Assembly: GCF_001039355.2 (NCBI RefSeq)
Contig: NW_019775428.1
Span: 223,792 to 265,124, forward strand
Direction: 5' to 3'
DNA from: Lingula anatina
Lineage: Eukaryota > Brachiopoda > Lingulata > Lingulida > Lingulidae
Length of the DNA stretch: 41,333 bases
The notes under the pieces are model-generated. The model did not search any database. It saw only the letters and a program-made list of their open reading frames with translations, and had not been told where the DNA came from. The translations under genes and the position numbers were made by a program. How positions within the stretch are numbered: position 1 is the first letter of the stretch; each line of letters starts with the position of its first letter. Positions 11,331 to 23,000 of the stretch are shown in pieces.

Positions 11331-11640
11331 TAACAGAAAGTCCGCCCTCCATAGAGTTATAAGAGTTATAGAGTTAGGGTTAGTCTGAGCTAAGTGGGTC
11401 AAAATCTAGGACGAGGCTCACCTGTACAAATGAATGGGAAGCGGACTCTTTGTTATAGGGGACTCTCTGTCACGTTACACAGGAATGGAAGTCCTAGAAA
11501 TGGAAGTCCGGGCTCCGATATGATTAGTACAGGTTAGGGTTAGTTGAAGTATTGGAGTTAGTATATGGGACGAATGTCACCTGTACAAAGTAATGAGAGA
11601 CGGACTACGGTTCCTAGCGGACTTCCATTCCTGTTATAGG
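11331..11640. repeat. Diverged tandem/foldback repeat
   Basis: Two diverged units of about 180-190 bp each contain 'gttagggttagt', then 'cacctgtacaaa', then 'gcggact'. The outer parts are roughly inverted (CAGAAAGTCCGCC near the left; 'gcggacttccattcctg' at the right). No coding potential; probably a non-autonomous element. Confidence 0.45.
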
Positions 11641-11793
11641 TTCATTTGGAGCCCTTTACTTTTATGGACTATTCTTAATAATGACATTTGAAATTTGAAA
11701 ACATTAGAAAGTTTAGGACTGTTATTGTTGCTATTGTTTTAATCTATTGTTATTTCTATTCTCTCCAATTTTCCTGCAGTCCTCACACAATCG

Positions 11794-11797
<4 letters not shown>

Positions 11798-11858
<61 letters not shown>

Positions 11859-11934
11859 TTATTTGGGCACTTTTACTCACCTTTGTACAGTCTATTGAAC
11901 ATTTTATGGATTTTAGACTCGAAATAAATAAATA

Positions 11935-11974
<40 letters not shown>
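11798..11974. repeat. (TA)n and (ATT)n microsatellites
   Basis: (TA)n at 11798-11855 and (ATT)n at 11935-11974. The Ile/Tyr-rich frames here are composition artefacts. An AATAAAT-rich stretch follows at 12028-12090. Confidence 0.9.
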
Positions 11975-11977
<3 letters not shown>

Positions 11978-12839
11978 TCAGGAGAAACATGGGGAAGAAA
12001 CAATTTATATTTACCACGTGTTTAAACCGCAATAAATAACGTTTAATAAATAAATAAACAAATGAATAAATAAATGAAAGATAAATAATGTATAAGTCTG
12101 TATAATTACAAGGAGTTATTATACGGAAAGTAACATAAAATGTATTATACTATTAATGACCAACTACATCAGTATGGTTGAAGTAGCTGGGTATTGCAAA
12201 GTAAACAAATGGGGCTCAAAAGAAATTTAGTTGAGATTAGGATCATTATGTAACTTGAACGCCATTTACAGCCTCTGAATGCAAACATAAGGGTAGCAAT
12301 ATTACCATGACTACAAAACTTTAAAAACGTTACAACATTTGTTCCATATATGCGATATTCTTGTATTTTAGTTCTCAAATTCTTGCACTGTTGTGCAATT
12401 TTATCTTTGAACGCATGTGACCTGGTGTTAGCGATACCCAGTTCACGTAGATCGCGGTAGTCACGTAGACCTAAATACCATGCAAGAGTCTGGAGGCTGA
12501 GAAGAACGAAAAAATTTCACTGAAACTTGGGATCTTGTTTTGGGAAATACAACGTGAGTTTTATACGACCAGTTATATGTATATGCTCTTATGTCACCAA
12601 CAATTAATACACAATGGTGTAAAAACTGAGCAAAAATATTAACGCCCCCATGTGAATTATTTATATAACGCAGTGGGGTAACCACTTATCTGTAGCTACG
12701 GACAGTAAACTGCAGCAAACTGAACAACAAACTTTACTTTGTATGATTTAATATATGTAAATGTTCGTAGCCAATGATGCAGAGAAATATTTTAGAGTAT
12801 TGCGCGAGGCGTTAATAGTTTTGCTCAGTGTACGTACAT

Positions 12840-13150
12840 GTACACGCGTGTGCTTTTGTGAATCAACCCATGTACATGCATCATATAACCTCAACGAGGT
12901 GAACAAAGAATTTTACCATTGGATATTCACGGATATCACTGTGAATGGTTATGTGTACAGGGTATTTCAATGAACATCTCCGTATGTACCGCCAAGTCAA
13001 AAATCATATGTCAAAATAAACGGGGTGCTCTACGGCAGTCATTAAGAGGGTTAGGATATCGGGGCAATTCTACATAACAAGTAAATCCCGAGCATACCAC
13101 AGATAAAACGATGCCTGGCCATCCTGTTTGGTACTTTGTAGGCGGCACTG
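12840..13150. repeat. Flank block upstream of copy C
   Basis: Homologous to about 4150-4510 and, inverted, to about 27740-28160. Shared landmarks are 'gtgtgcttttgtgaa', 'ccgtatgtaccgccaagtc' and 'agataaaacgatgcctgg'. It shows that the duplicated unit extended at least 1.4 kb upstream of the first coding exon. Confidence 0.6.
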
Positions 13151-13245
13151 CAGTTACAATAGTCGTTGAGCTGATGGCCCGAAAAATCGAATTTGGCTAC
13201 AAAAATGATTGATTTTTTAATATTGAATTATGAATTTACAAACCT

Positions 13246-13345
13246 GCCCAGCAGGTAAACGACATTGATTCTACGTTGATTCAACGTTGATCTACCAAAA
13301 TTAACGTTGATTCAACGGTGAATAAATGTCGTTTGTCAGCTGGGC
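13246..13345. mobile_element. 100-bp TIR element with AACGTTGATT repeats
   Basis: The ends read GCCCAGCAGGTAAACGACAT and, reverse-complemented, GCCCAGCTGACAAACGACAT. Between them are several copies of ACGTTGATTCA. No coding capacity. Confidence 0.65.
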
Positions 13346-13962
13346 TGTTGTTCATGAGATGTAGAATTTCCTTTTGTCTATTATGTTATTATTTCTAATC
13401 TAATTTTTTGGTATTATTATTGTTATTCTTTTTTTTAGGAGGGGAGGGGGATAGGGGGTAGGAGGAGAGCACACAGCCAGACCTTAATGTGCCTCCTTCG
13501 CTTATCTTCCTATTTGCTTTGGTTGTTTGTCTGATGACGCGTTTTTAAGGTTATAGGGCCTACCTTGTCCGTACTGATCAACCTGTGAACCTTGTCTGTT
13601 TAACATCGTGACCTATATAGATTGTACGATACGCACAGTTCAGTTATGCACATCGTCCAGGTCACAGGCCTTTTGCTGTTTATATACTGAACTAAGTTCA
13701 AAGTAAAATGTTCAAAGTTTAATAATAATAATTATTATTATTATTATATTGTTATTATTTTTATACTGACATTGTGTTGCAAATCCTGTAAATAGAAAGA
13801 ATAATTAATAGGTCAAAAATTGTTACAACGTCTCCGGTCGGAGAGGATAGGAATGTTGATTGTTTTATCCGAGTTTTGAAACCGTGTTTTGTGTCAGTAG
13901 AATACGTTGACCATCAGAAATACATAAAATAGCTTTATACGTAAGAGAGGGAAGAAGATAAT

Positions 13963-14085
13963 ACAACACGAAACGTATTTAGCCTTTTCAAATCTTGGGA
14001 ATGAGTCCGTCTTGTCGTTGGGCTTGTATTGCGGAGAAATTGCTGATTTGAAATACACGTGCTCATTCAGATATACCTATTTTAA
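13963..14085 (+). promoter_or_regulatory. Conserved block upstream of copy C with CACGTG
   Basis: Counterpart of 6481-6600, with CACGTG at 14056-14061 inside an identical local context. A candidate 3' splice site, TTATTATTTTCAG, ends at 14194, 40 bp before the ATG, and is shared with copy B. This suggests a 5' UTR intron. Confidence 0.35.
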
Positions 14086-14233
14086 TACGCTTTGAGCAAT
14101 TTTAAATTGAGTCGGTAACATGATCATTTTCCGTATTGAATCATACAATTACCAACAAATGCGACTGAATTAATAAAATCTTTATTATTTTCAGTTAATT
14201 CATAGCACAGAAGGGATTCTGGCAGTTAAAGTC

Positions 14234-16525
14234 ATGAGGCGTCTCTCTTTATTCACAGTGGCTCGGCTATGCAGGCCATTCCTGAAACGTAAAGTTTCAA
14301 AGTTATTCACAGTGACCGCGATAATTTGTATTCTCTTAAGTATCTATTATTTACGGCGTGAACCTATTCTTGTGAAAAGATATGTCAAATCTCTGCCAAA
14401 TTATGCCTGGTTAAAAGGGTCTGGTCAGAGCTCAGATCAAACCGATGGCAAGGCATGTGTATATCCAGTATTGGACCCATATAACCCTGAAATGATGGCG
14501 TTCTTTGAAAAACAGCCTCCGATCCAATGTGAAATAGACGAAAACTGGGTATATATAGAAAATGGCACATTTCGGATGTCGAAGTCAGCTTTGAAGAAAT
14601 ATGGACCAGACATTGAATGTTCCTATAGAACTATAACGCGTGGCAAAACTGACTTTGAGGTGGAACGAGGTCCACGTGTGCCCTTCAAAGATGGAGATCC
14701 TTTAAAGACAGACTTTGCCGTTGTGCGATGCTATGGTCGTTTTTGGAAAAAGTTTGAAACTATTCTCTCCGGCATCTCTTTTCAACCTTACCTTCATGCA
14801 AGATATAAACCATCAATGCTGTTGGAGTCCTCAATGGGTTTTAATGTTCTCATGTTCGGATTTGACTCAGTATCAAGAATGACATGGATTAGGAATTTAA
14901 GAAAAAGTTACGATTATTTCACCAAAGAATTGGGCGGTATCGTCCTGGAAGGATATAACATAGTTGGGGACGGAACGCCGCAAGCTCTTTTGCCAATTCT
15001 AACTGGGCATACAGAATGGGAACTACCCGAAGCCAGACGAGGAAAGCCGAATGCAAAACAAGTAGATGGGTAAATGCCTCTCTTTTTTCTATATATCTTT
15101 TTATATTCTACTTCCCTATAGGACATGTGCCCTATAAGATTCCTTAGGATTTGGGGTCATTTTCGTATATAACGTTTTGTGGGAACCTATGGGATGCACT
15201 AAGGGTACTATATACACTATGTACATTTCCATCCCGAATTCTTTCAAAGAAATAATCCAAATAGGCTTGTTTTTGGTTTAAAATCGTTTTTGATGAAACA
15301 CAACGTGTTTTTATCAAAGAGGAATGACGTGTTAACTTTTGTCACAGAATGAGTAATCTTATTTATTTCTAACAGGTTTCCTTGGATTTGGAAAGAATTA
15401 AAAAAACTCGGTTACGTCACTCAGTTTGGAGAAGATGTGTCCAGTCTCAATACATTTCAATTGAGGATGCTGGGATTTAAAGAATCGCCCACAGATCACA
15501 ATTTACGGCCATTTTTCCTAGAAGGAGAATATTATTACGAAAAATCAGATTGCTTTGGAGCTATTCCAGTCCATAAGAATATGATGAATTGGGGAAGAGA
15601 TATGTTTCTAATGTATAAAGATAAACCAAAGTTTTCATTTTTATTCCATTCCAAGTACAGTCATGGGTACACGTCAAAATTACAAGTAGCAGACGATGAC
15701 TTGTTGGAATTCTTGCAATGGTTAGAAAAGGGCGGAATATTAGATGATACCATTTTAATTTTGATGTCAGATCATGGCGCGCGATACTCTTTCTTAAGAG
15801 ATTCTGTCCAGGGAAAGTTAGAAGAACGCATGCCATTTTTCTCGTTCCGTTTTCCAAGGAAATTCATTGAAAGGTACCCAAAAGCCTACGCCAATGTGAA
15901 GAAAAACTCCAAAATCCTTACCACCCCCTTTGATATTCACGAGACATTCATAGATATGATAAATCACACTGGCACTGGAGTTGCAGATATACGACGGAGA
16001 GGCGTTAGTCTCTTTAAAGAAATTCCTAAAAGTAGAACCTGTGCGCATGCGCAAATTGAAGCTCATTGGTGCACGTGCTTGAATTGGGAAAAGGTTGACA
16101 AAGTAGATGAAAATGTGAAAAAAGCCATTAGCGCTGTGATCGGAAAATTAAACTCCATTATAGAATCACAAAGTCACGTCTGTCATAAACTTGAGTTGGG
16201 AAACGTGTCTCGTATTGTTCGTTATAGCGGAGCCAATGAAGCGATCTTGCAATTCAGAGAGAGCGCCGATCGTGACGGTCGTCTGCCAGACTTTTCCGAT
16301 AATATGGCGATGTCCGAGATATTGTACCAAATTAATTTATCTACCAAGCCAGGGAACGGACATTTCGAGGCGACTGTTCATCACGCAGTTCAGAGCGGCA
16401 ATTTCACTGTATATGACAAGGAGATAAGCAGAATTAATAAGTATGGAAATCAGCCCCACTGCATCGCTGGAAAACTACCACACTTACGAGCCTATTGCTA
16501 CTGTAAAGATCAGTTATCAAGGTAA
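14234..16525 (+). CDS. DUF229 family protein, copy C (complete, two coding exons)
   Basis: Exons 14234-15069 and 15376-16525 join inside a Gly codon (GG|gtaaat ... aacag|G) to give 661 aa. Layout: basic cytosolic N-terminus; one membrane segment (about 24-40); then an alkaline-phosphatase-like domain. The family (Pfam DUF229) belongs to that superfamily. Visible motifs are FGFDSVSR (Asp211, metal ligand), DGTPQALLPILTG (Thr248, in the position of the sulfatase/phosphatase nucleophile), FHSKYSHG (His375), MSDHGAR (Asp411-His412, metal ligands) and FDIHETF (His467). The C-terminus is rich in Cys and ends in YCYCKDQLSR. With no Cys at the nucleophile position, formylglycine sulfatase activity is unlikely; a phosphoester/phosphotransferase role is inference. 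It is a type II protein of the plasma membrane or secretory pathway by topology. The intron is only 306 bp. Substrate unknown. Confidence 0.92.
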
Positions 16526-16904
16526 AGGAACAATCTGTAATAATTTTACCTCAATTTAACGGTAGGATTCCTGGATAGTTGTGGGAGATGTACAATAGTG
16601 AAACAAATTTAGTCATTAGTCTTTCCAGCTTTTTTATAATTTATATTATTTTTAGACTACTGAACTGATAATAGATAAATAATTAAAAATCTCGTCCTGT
16701 TTCCCGTTCAAAACGGTCGTGCCATATGCAATCCGAAATGACTTGTTTTTATTTTGGAATTTTACATACCAGTCAATATCCCTAACCACCTCAGACAAAC
16801 ACGCAAAAGTTTTTTTTCACAATTTTGCGCATGTCGTACCCAGTTGAAATTTGTATTTAGACCCAATATATTGATCTTATCAAACGGTAGACGGCAGCTG
16901 TTGC

Positions 16905-17457
16905 CAGGCCTACCCAACTACCAGACTCGGCACCTAAGGATCCTGAATTAACCGGTATATGGGACCACGCTACCCGTTTTCAAGGTGTGTGTCAGATCGC
17001 ATTTCGGAGTATCATATCCCAGAACAAATTTTGTAGCATGACTGCGGGCTCATCCACGCTCGGCTGAACAACCTTAAACTGTACTCTTACTTTAGAGTAC
17101 TCTATTTTATTGTCTCTATGGGGATATATGGGGACTTTACGACATTCGGTTTGAATGTTTTTATCACTTTTGATAGGGCTTTTTTGCATTGTATTACATT
17201 AATGTGGCAGTCTAAGGTTCATCTAGGTGGCTTTCAAATTTATGCACCCGGTTTTAAAATCATATAGCGATTTTACGACAATCGTTTACTATCCAATCAA
17301 GGTGACAGCCGAGCATGCCAGGGCTCATCCTGTCGGTGTTCTGGCTGATACTCCGAAATGCGATCTGACACACACACCTTGAAAACGGGTAGTGTGGACC
17401 GATATACCGGTTAATTCAGAATCCTTAGGTGCCGAGTCTGGTAGTTGGGTAGGGCTG
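16905..17457. mobile_element. 553-bp TIR element with 6-bp TSD
   Basis: Terminal inverted repeats of more than 100 bp begin CAG(G/C)CCTACCCAAC and run through 'ccagactcggcacctaagga' to 'gatcgcatttcggagtatc'. The element is flanked by an exact TGTTGC duplication (16899-16904 and 17458-17463). It is absent from the corresponding place behind copy A, so it inserted after the A/C duplication or was lost from A. No transposase reading frame. A related terminus is present at 8150-8220. Confidence 0.8.
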
Positions 17458-18020
17458 TGTTGCAGTGCCTGCGAGACATGCCAGCTGATCATTGTACTTT
17501 TCTAGGCATTGATTTGTACTTATGACGCATTGACTTGTACTTACATACGCATTGACTTGTACCTTATCTACACACTGACTGAGAGAAAACTAACAGACAT
17601 CTAATGGACCGGGAAAAAGAAAAACGTTAACATTTTTGAGGAATAAGAAATTTGTTTTAACAAGTTATTTAGACCCCCCCCCCCACACACACACACACAC
17701 ATACAAACACAGCACCTAAGGATGTGGATGATTTGGAAAAACTGTTTCTTTTTCTAAATGCATTTTTTCCAGTTAATTTCAGTGAGCATCTTTCGATCTT
17801 TTTTTAGCCTCTTACATAGGATAATCTTAGAGATCGTTTGATAGATTTTCGTCACAAAATCAAAGTGTTTTGTATCGTTCGTTTTACAGTGGATTATGAT
17901 TTATTTTTCCTTTATACGTCTTGTCATTTTTGTGTTTAAAATGTTTTCATTGATTATTAAGAAGTAATGCCAAAGACAATCAAGGATAATCTATTGTATA
18001 TATGAAAGCTTTATTGTATG

Positions 18021-18026
18021 AATAAA
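18021..18026 (+). terminator. Candidate polyadenylation signal of copy C
   Basis: AATAAA in the same sequence context as 1726-1731. Confidence 0.45.
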
Positions 18027-18221
18027 TACTACTGAATAGCCATAATGATGATTGTGCCTTATCTTGTTTCAAGTAAACAGTTAAAATAAAATAAATGGGT
18101 CAAGGGCCCTTTCCAAAAGATTATAAAAATATTTATTCAACTGATATATATATGTACAAAATATATATGCCAAATATTTGACCATTGACGGAGCTCTTAA
18201 AAGCGATTTAAATTTCACTGA

Positions 18222-18433
18222 CTGATCCGCGGACTAAATATGGCTGACCCCACTTAAAAGCAAGCCTTCACACGCGCTATTAAATGGGTTAAATCTCCGA
18301 GGTTACATGGCTAGACCCCTGTAAGGAAGGCGTGTGTGGAGGCGGGTAGACCATCAGGGGATAAATCGGCATTGCTGGCGTCGGCCATATTTGATCCGCA
18401 GATCTGTTAGTCCGCGGATCAACTTGTTCTGAA
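18222..18433. mobile_element. Palindromic MITE, family 2
   Basis: The left end is CTGATCCGCGGACTAAATATG and the right end, reverse-complemented, is TTGATCCGCGGACTAACAGA. The interior includes 'gtgtgtggaggcgggtagac' and 'ggcgtcggccatatttgatc', as at 9019-9301. The arms are only partly matched; the left inner arm is degraded. Confidence 0.65.
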
Positions 18434-19004
18434 TGCGTTCTAAGTCAGATATCAGCATGAAAATTGGTATGGTTGTTGACAAGGGTGTCATCTACAATAT
18501 CTTGGCAGTGTTTTGATTTTTTATGAGAAATGATCCCTTAAATACGATGTGCCATCAAACCAATACATTTCACCTCTTTACTCAAAAATACTCTGAAATC
18601 AGAAATAAGCCTTTCAAAAAGAACCACTGTCAATGAATTGTAGTACTTACAGTTGTGGTTAAATAGGTGTTAAAACGTTGTTAATAGCTGTTCACGTGAG
18701 GGAGATCTGTTTGAATTCGAAAACACAATTTCACTACAGAAAAGCTGCTATATAACAGCCAAATCACTCCAACGTGTTGTTGATGTGACAGCATCTCCTA
18801 ACACTGTATCATAACACGACTGTGTTTACTTCTGCATTACCTAAGCAGATATGAAATACACTTCTCAAAAGAAGAGAGGAAACACTGACAAAAGCAGACA
18901 TTAAAAATGTTTACTGTTCAATAACTAAAAGCGTAAAAATAATAATTGCCAAGTGTCGTTTTATTGAATCGTGCAATTTAAAGACGGAGGTGCATTAATT
19001 TCTA
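18434..19004. other. Spacer, nothing recognised
   Basis: AT-rich spacer without visible genes or palindromes. Confidence 0.4.
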
Positions 19005-19130
19005 ATGAAATATGCGAACGACACCACTAAAGTTGGTCTTATAAGCGAGAATGCTGAGAGTATACGATACTGTAGAGAAGCAATTGACTCAGTTGTGGAG
19101 TTGTGTCATGCAAACGACTTGGTTTTGTTA
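19005..19130 (+). pseudogene. LINE reverse-transcriptase fragment (YADD region)
   Basis: The frame reads KYANDTTKVGLISENAE, then YCREAIDSVVELCHANDLVL. This matches the catalytic palm and following helix of non-LTR retrotransposon reverse transcriptases of the CR1/L2/Rex type, where the motif is normally K-Y-A/V-D-D-T-T. The first catalytic Asp is replaced by Asn, and only about 42 residues remain. The 3' side continues into a family-2 MITE-like end (TGTTCTGAATGCGACTT, about 19144-19160). A dead fragment. Confidence 0.7.
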
Positions 19131-20020
19131 GGCTTTGTCATCTGTTCTGAATGCGACTTAAGTTACAGAGTAAACAAGGCCACAAACCGTTCACTATCTA
19201 ACATTAATTTACAAAGCAATTGAAAATTTGAAAATGTTTTACATATAAACTGTATACATTATCCTTATGAAATTCAGAAAAGTTCATCCTAGGCCTAAAA
19301 CCAACGTACAAAAAATTTAAAACCAAAATCTTTAAAACTGTGGCCTCTATCTTGAAACAAATAAGTGACCACAAACAAACAAACAAATAATATACTTGCG
19401 ATAATATTTTTCGCAAGTAAGATATGCACTTTATAAATAAAGACGCATCTTTGTATCAGGTCCGAAACTCAGGATAAAAAATGATTTATCACTTTCGGCA
19501 AAAGTGTAGACATATTCCTACGTCTGTTGTATAAAAAACAAGGCAGCAAAGCTGTCAAATGTACAGACAAAAAACAGAAAATAAAGATGCAAAATAGGTC
19601 ATTTTGTCAATTTTGATGCAATAATAAATAATGCTTATAATAGCACTGTCAGTCAACACTGAATTTTAATCATGCACAACAGGTAAAATGGTCAATAACA
19701 TGAGCGGACCCAGAGATATTTTCTGACAGTATTCCAAAGTATCTATTTTGATCCATCCTCCATTTTGATGGTCTTCCAACAGAAGAAAAAATAGATACCA
19801 GGCAATATAAACTTAATAACCTGACTGTCTTCCGGAAGTCCCAGAAGATGGTCTCAATCTACCCTTTCAATAAGATTACAGTTTCAGGACCATGAGAGTT
19901 CAAATTCACANTGTCTGTACATAAAAACCTTGTGGGAATCGTATAGGGGTACCACTTAAACAGCTTGTTGGGTAAAAGTACCTTTAAAATATTGTGCTAA
20001 ACTTTACACAACGTGCTTGT
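19131..20020. other. Convergent spacer between C and D
   Basis: Apart from the element fragment at 19702-19870 and one N at 19911, nothing is recognised. The 3' flank of D is not visibly homologous to those of A and C, so the inverted duplication or later deletion ended close to the D stop codon. Confidence 0.45.
19702..19870. mobile_element. Truncated relative of the element at 30976-31143
   Basis: Shares 'ccagagatattttctgacag', 'ttttgatccatcctccattt' and 'tgtcttccggaagtcccaga' with that element. The termini have decayed and no TSD is visible. Confidence 0.65.
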
Positions 20021-23000
20021 TTATCTCGATAACTGTTCTTTACAATAGCAATAAGGTCGTAAGTGGGGCAGTTTCCCAGCGACGCAGTGGGGCTGGTTTC
20101 CATACTTATTTAGTCTGCTTATCTCCTTGTCATATACAGTGAAATTGTCGCTCTGAACTGTGTGATGAACAGTCGCCTCAAAATGTCCGTTCCCTGGCTT
20201 GGTAGATAAATTAATTTGGTACAATATCTCGGACATAGCCATATTATCGGAAAAGTCTGGCAGACGACCGTCACGATCGGCGCTCTCTTTAAATTGCAAG
20301 AGCGCTTCTTTTGCCCCGCTATAACGAACAACTTGAGAAACAATTCCCAACTCAAGTTTATGACAGACGTGACTTTGTGATTCTATAATGGAGTTTAATT
20401 TTTGAATAACAGCACTTATGGCTTTTTGCACATTTTTATCTACTTTGTCAACCTTTTCCCAATTCAAGCATGTGCACCAGTGAGCTTCAATTTGGGCATG
20501 CGCACAGGTTCTACTTTTAGGAATTTCTTTAAAGAGACTAACGCCTCTCCGTCGTATATCTGCAACTCCAGTGCCAGTGTGATTTATCATATCTATGAAT
20601 GTCTCGTGAATATCAAAGGGGGTGGTAAGGATTTTGGAGTTTTTCTTCACATTGGCGTAGGCTTTTGGGTACTTTTCAATGAATTTCTTTGGAAAACGGA
20701 ACGAGAAAAATGGCATGCGTTCTTCTAATTTTCCCTGGACAGAGTCTCTTACAGAAGTAAATCGCGCGCCATGATCTGACATCAAAATCAAAATGGTGTC
20801 GTCTAAGTACCTGCCTTTTTCTAACCATTGCAAGAATTCCAACAAGTCATCGTCTGCTACTTGTAGTTGTGACGTATGTCCGTGACTGTACTTGGAATGG
20901 AATAAAAATGAAAACTTTGGTTTATCTTTATACATTAAAAACATGTCTCTTCCCCAATTCATCATATGTGTATGAGTAGGAATAGCACCAAAGCAATTAG
21001 ATTTTTCGTAATAATATTCTCCTTCTAAGAAAAATGGCCGTAAATAATGATCAGTTGGCGGATCTTTAAATCCCAGCATCCTCATTTGGAATGTGCCGAC
21101 GTGGGACATATCTTCTCCCCACTGAGTGACGTAACCGAGTTTCTTGAATTCATTCCAAACCCAAGGAAACCTGTAGAAATAAATCAGAATAGTCATTATT
21201 GACATATATTAAGACGTCATTGCTCGTTGATAAACGTCTCTTTAAACACGATTTTTAAAGAATTAAGAACAACCTCATGTGGATTCTTTCTTTGCAGGAA
21301 CAGGGAATTCAAATACACAAATATTTTTATAAGTCAGCCCTTGGCACTAGTCAATATCATTGTAAAATAAAACACATTAGGTTGATCTTTTAATATAATC
21401 ATGTTATTAGAAATCTAAAGTATGAGGAATAAGCAGCAGAAATGGTGACTGATCTGATGAACAACAAAAAATTAAATGCAAGCAATAAACCCAATAAACA
21501 ATAAACTACGAATAAACCCAGTCAACCCAGAGTGATGGTCCCTGTCTGGGCCCGTATGGACTGTGATGTGGGTCCTATATGTTGACAATCCCAAACGGAT
21601 TAAAATAGCTGGTTCATAGAGGCCATTCAGATTAAATGATCCGAGTAGGCTACTAACTGCGGGAAGACCATCATGGAATTAGCGATATCGATTTTGAAGC
21701 GCGGTCGGCCATATTTAGTCGGCGGATCAGTTAGTACTCGGATCATCTATTCTGAGTGGCCCCATATATGATTTATAGGTTCTGACGTGGCCTAATGAAG
21801 GGAAGGGTTTTTTGCTGATAGGCCTACAGGTCCACAAAATGGGCAACCTATTTTTAAGATTAAAAAAGATTATTTTTAAGATTAAAAAAAACTAATGGTT
21901 CAGATCTAGCGAACCTAGTATAATCATCAGCTCCAATTTACTCAAAAATAGGCTCAAATATCGCTGATCATATATAGTCTCAAATATGTCCTGTCAACAA
22001 CAGATATCAGGAGTCACTATACGTACATGTACACACAGTGAAGTGACCCATGAGATAGCTATGCTAGCCCATATGAGGTCTATCAGGACTATCAGGGACC
22101 CAGATAAGACCACGGAATTTAACCTCTGCCCAGATCTGCTCACAAAGCAACCACCTACCCATCTGGGTCCCACATGTGAGTGCTGACAGGGAGGGTGCCA
22201 CATGAAAGTGAGGACTTAAAGACTAAGACTGGGTTCCCATGCCTAGATCGATCCATCTAGATCGGTCTAACTCCCTGGGGAGTCTCACTAAATTGCCACC
22301 AATTAACCGGCTTAAATGTCTGTCACGCCTACCAAATCAACGAGTGAGTAAAGATAATTACCCTCTAACAGCTTTACTAGACGTGACAGACATTTAAGGC
22401 GGTTGCATTGATAGCAATTTAGTGAGACTCCCCAGGGAGATAGATCGATCCACATATCTGTGGGAATGGTCCCTAACACCCGGCGCATCACGCGTAAAAC
22501 GAGTTGACCACGTTGATCTAACACGCAAGCGTGGTTTAAGTTTGTCTGTGGTTCAGCTCCTGATGTTTCATTAACTTTTCTTAATGTGGATCATCCAAGA
22601 TGGCTTAAATAATACGAACCCTGCGCCATCGTGACACCATATGAGTGCTACGCATTAGAGGTGGTAAGAACGAGACAAGATCTGTAAAAACAGTACATAA
22701 ATGAGAACCAGGAATACATAAGACGAGAGAGAGAGAGAGAGAGAGATTTACCCGTCCACATGTTTTGCATTCGGCTTTCCTCGTCTGGCTTCGGGTAGTT
22801 CCCATTCTGTATGCCCAGTTAGAATTGGCAAAAGAGCTTGCGGCGTTCCGTCCCCAACTATGTTATATCCTTCCAGGACGATACCGCCCAATTCTTTGGT
22901 GAAATAATCGTAACTTTTCCTTAAATTCCTAATCCATGTCATTCTTGATACTGAGTCAAATCCAAACATGAGAACATTAAAACCCATTGAGGAGTCCAAC

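Larger units (their letters stand above)
16526..18060 (+). other. 3' flank/UTR of copy C
   Basis: Homologous to 203-1770 behind copy A, interrupted by the 553-bp element at 16905-17457. Also holds C-run/CA-repeat DNA (17673-17701). A candidate polyadenylation signal AATAAA lies at 18021-18026. Confidence 0.6.

Noticed and set aside
11731-12025. Ile/Tyr-repeat open frames on both strands
   Set aside because: Produced entirely by the (TA)n and (ATT)n microsatellites.
15561-16427. Open frames antisense to, or out of frame with, the C 3' exon
   Set aside because: Shadows of the DUF229 coding frame; equivalents appear at the same places in D.
21171-21205. Start of a separate protein at MSIMTILIYFYRF before the D 3' exon
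   Set aside because: These codons are intron sequence up to the CTACAG acceptor; the exon joins the 5' exon in phase exactly as in C.
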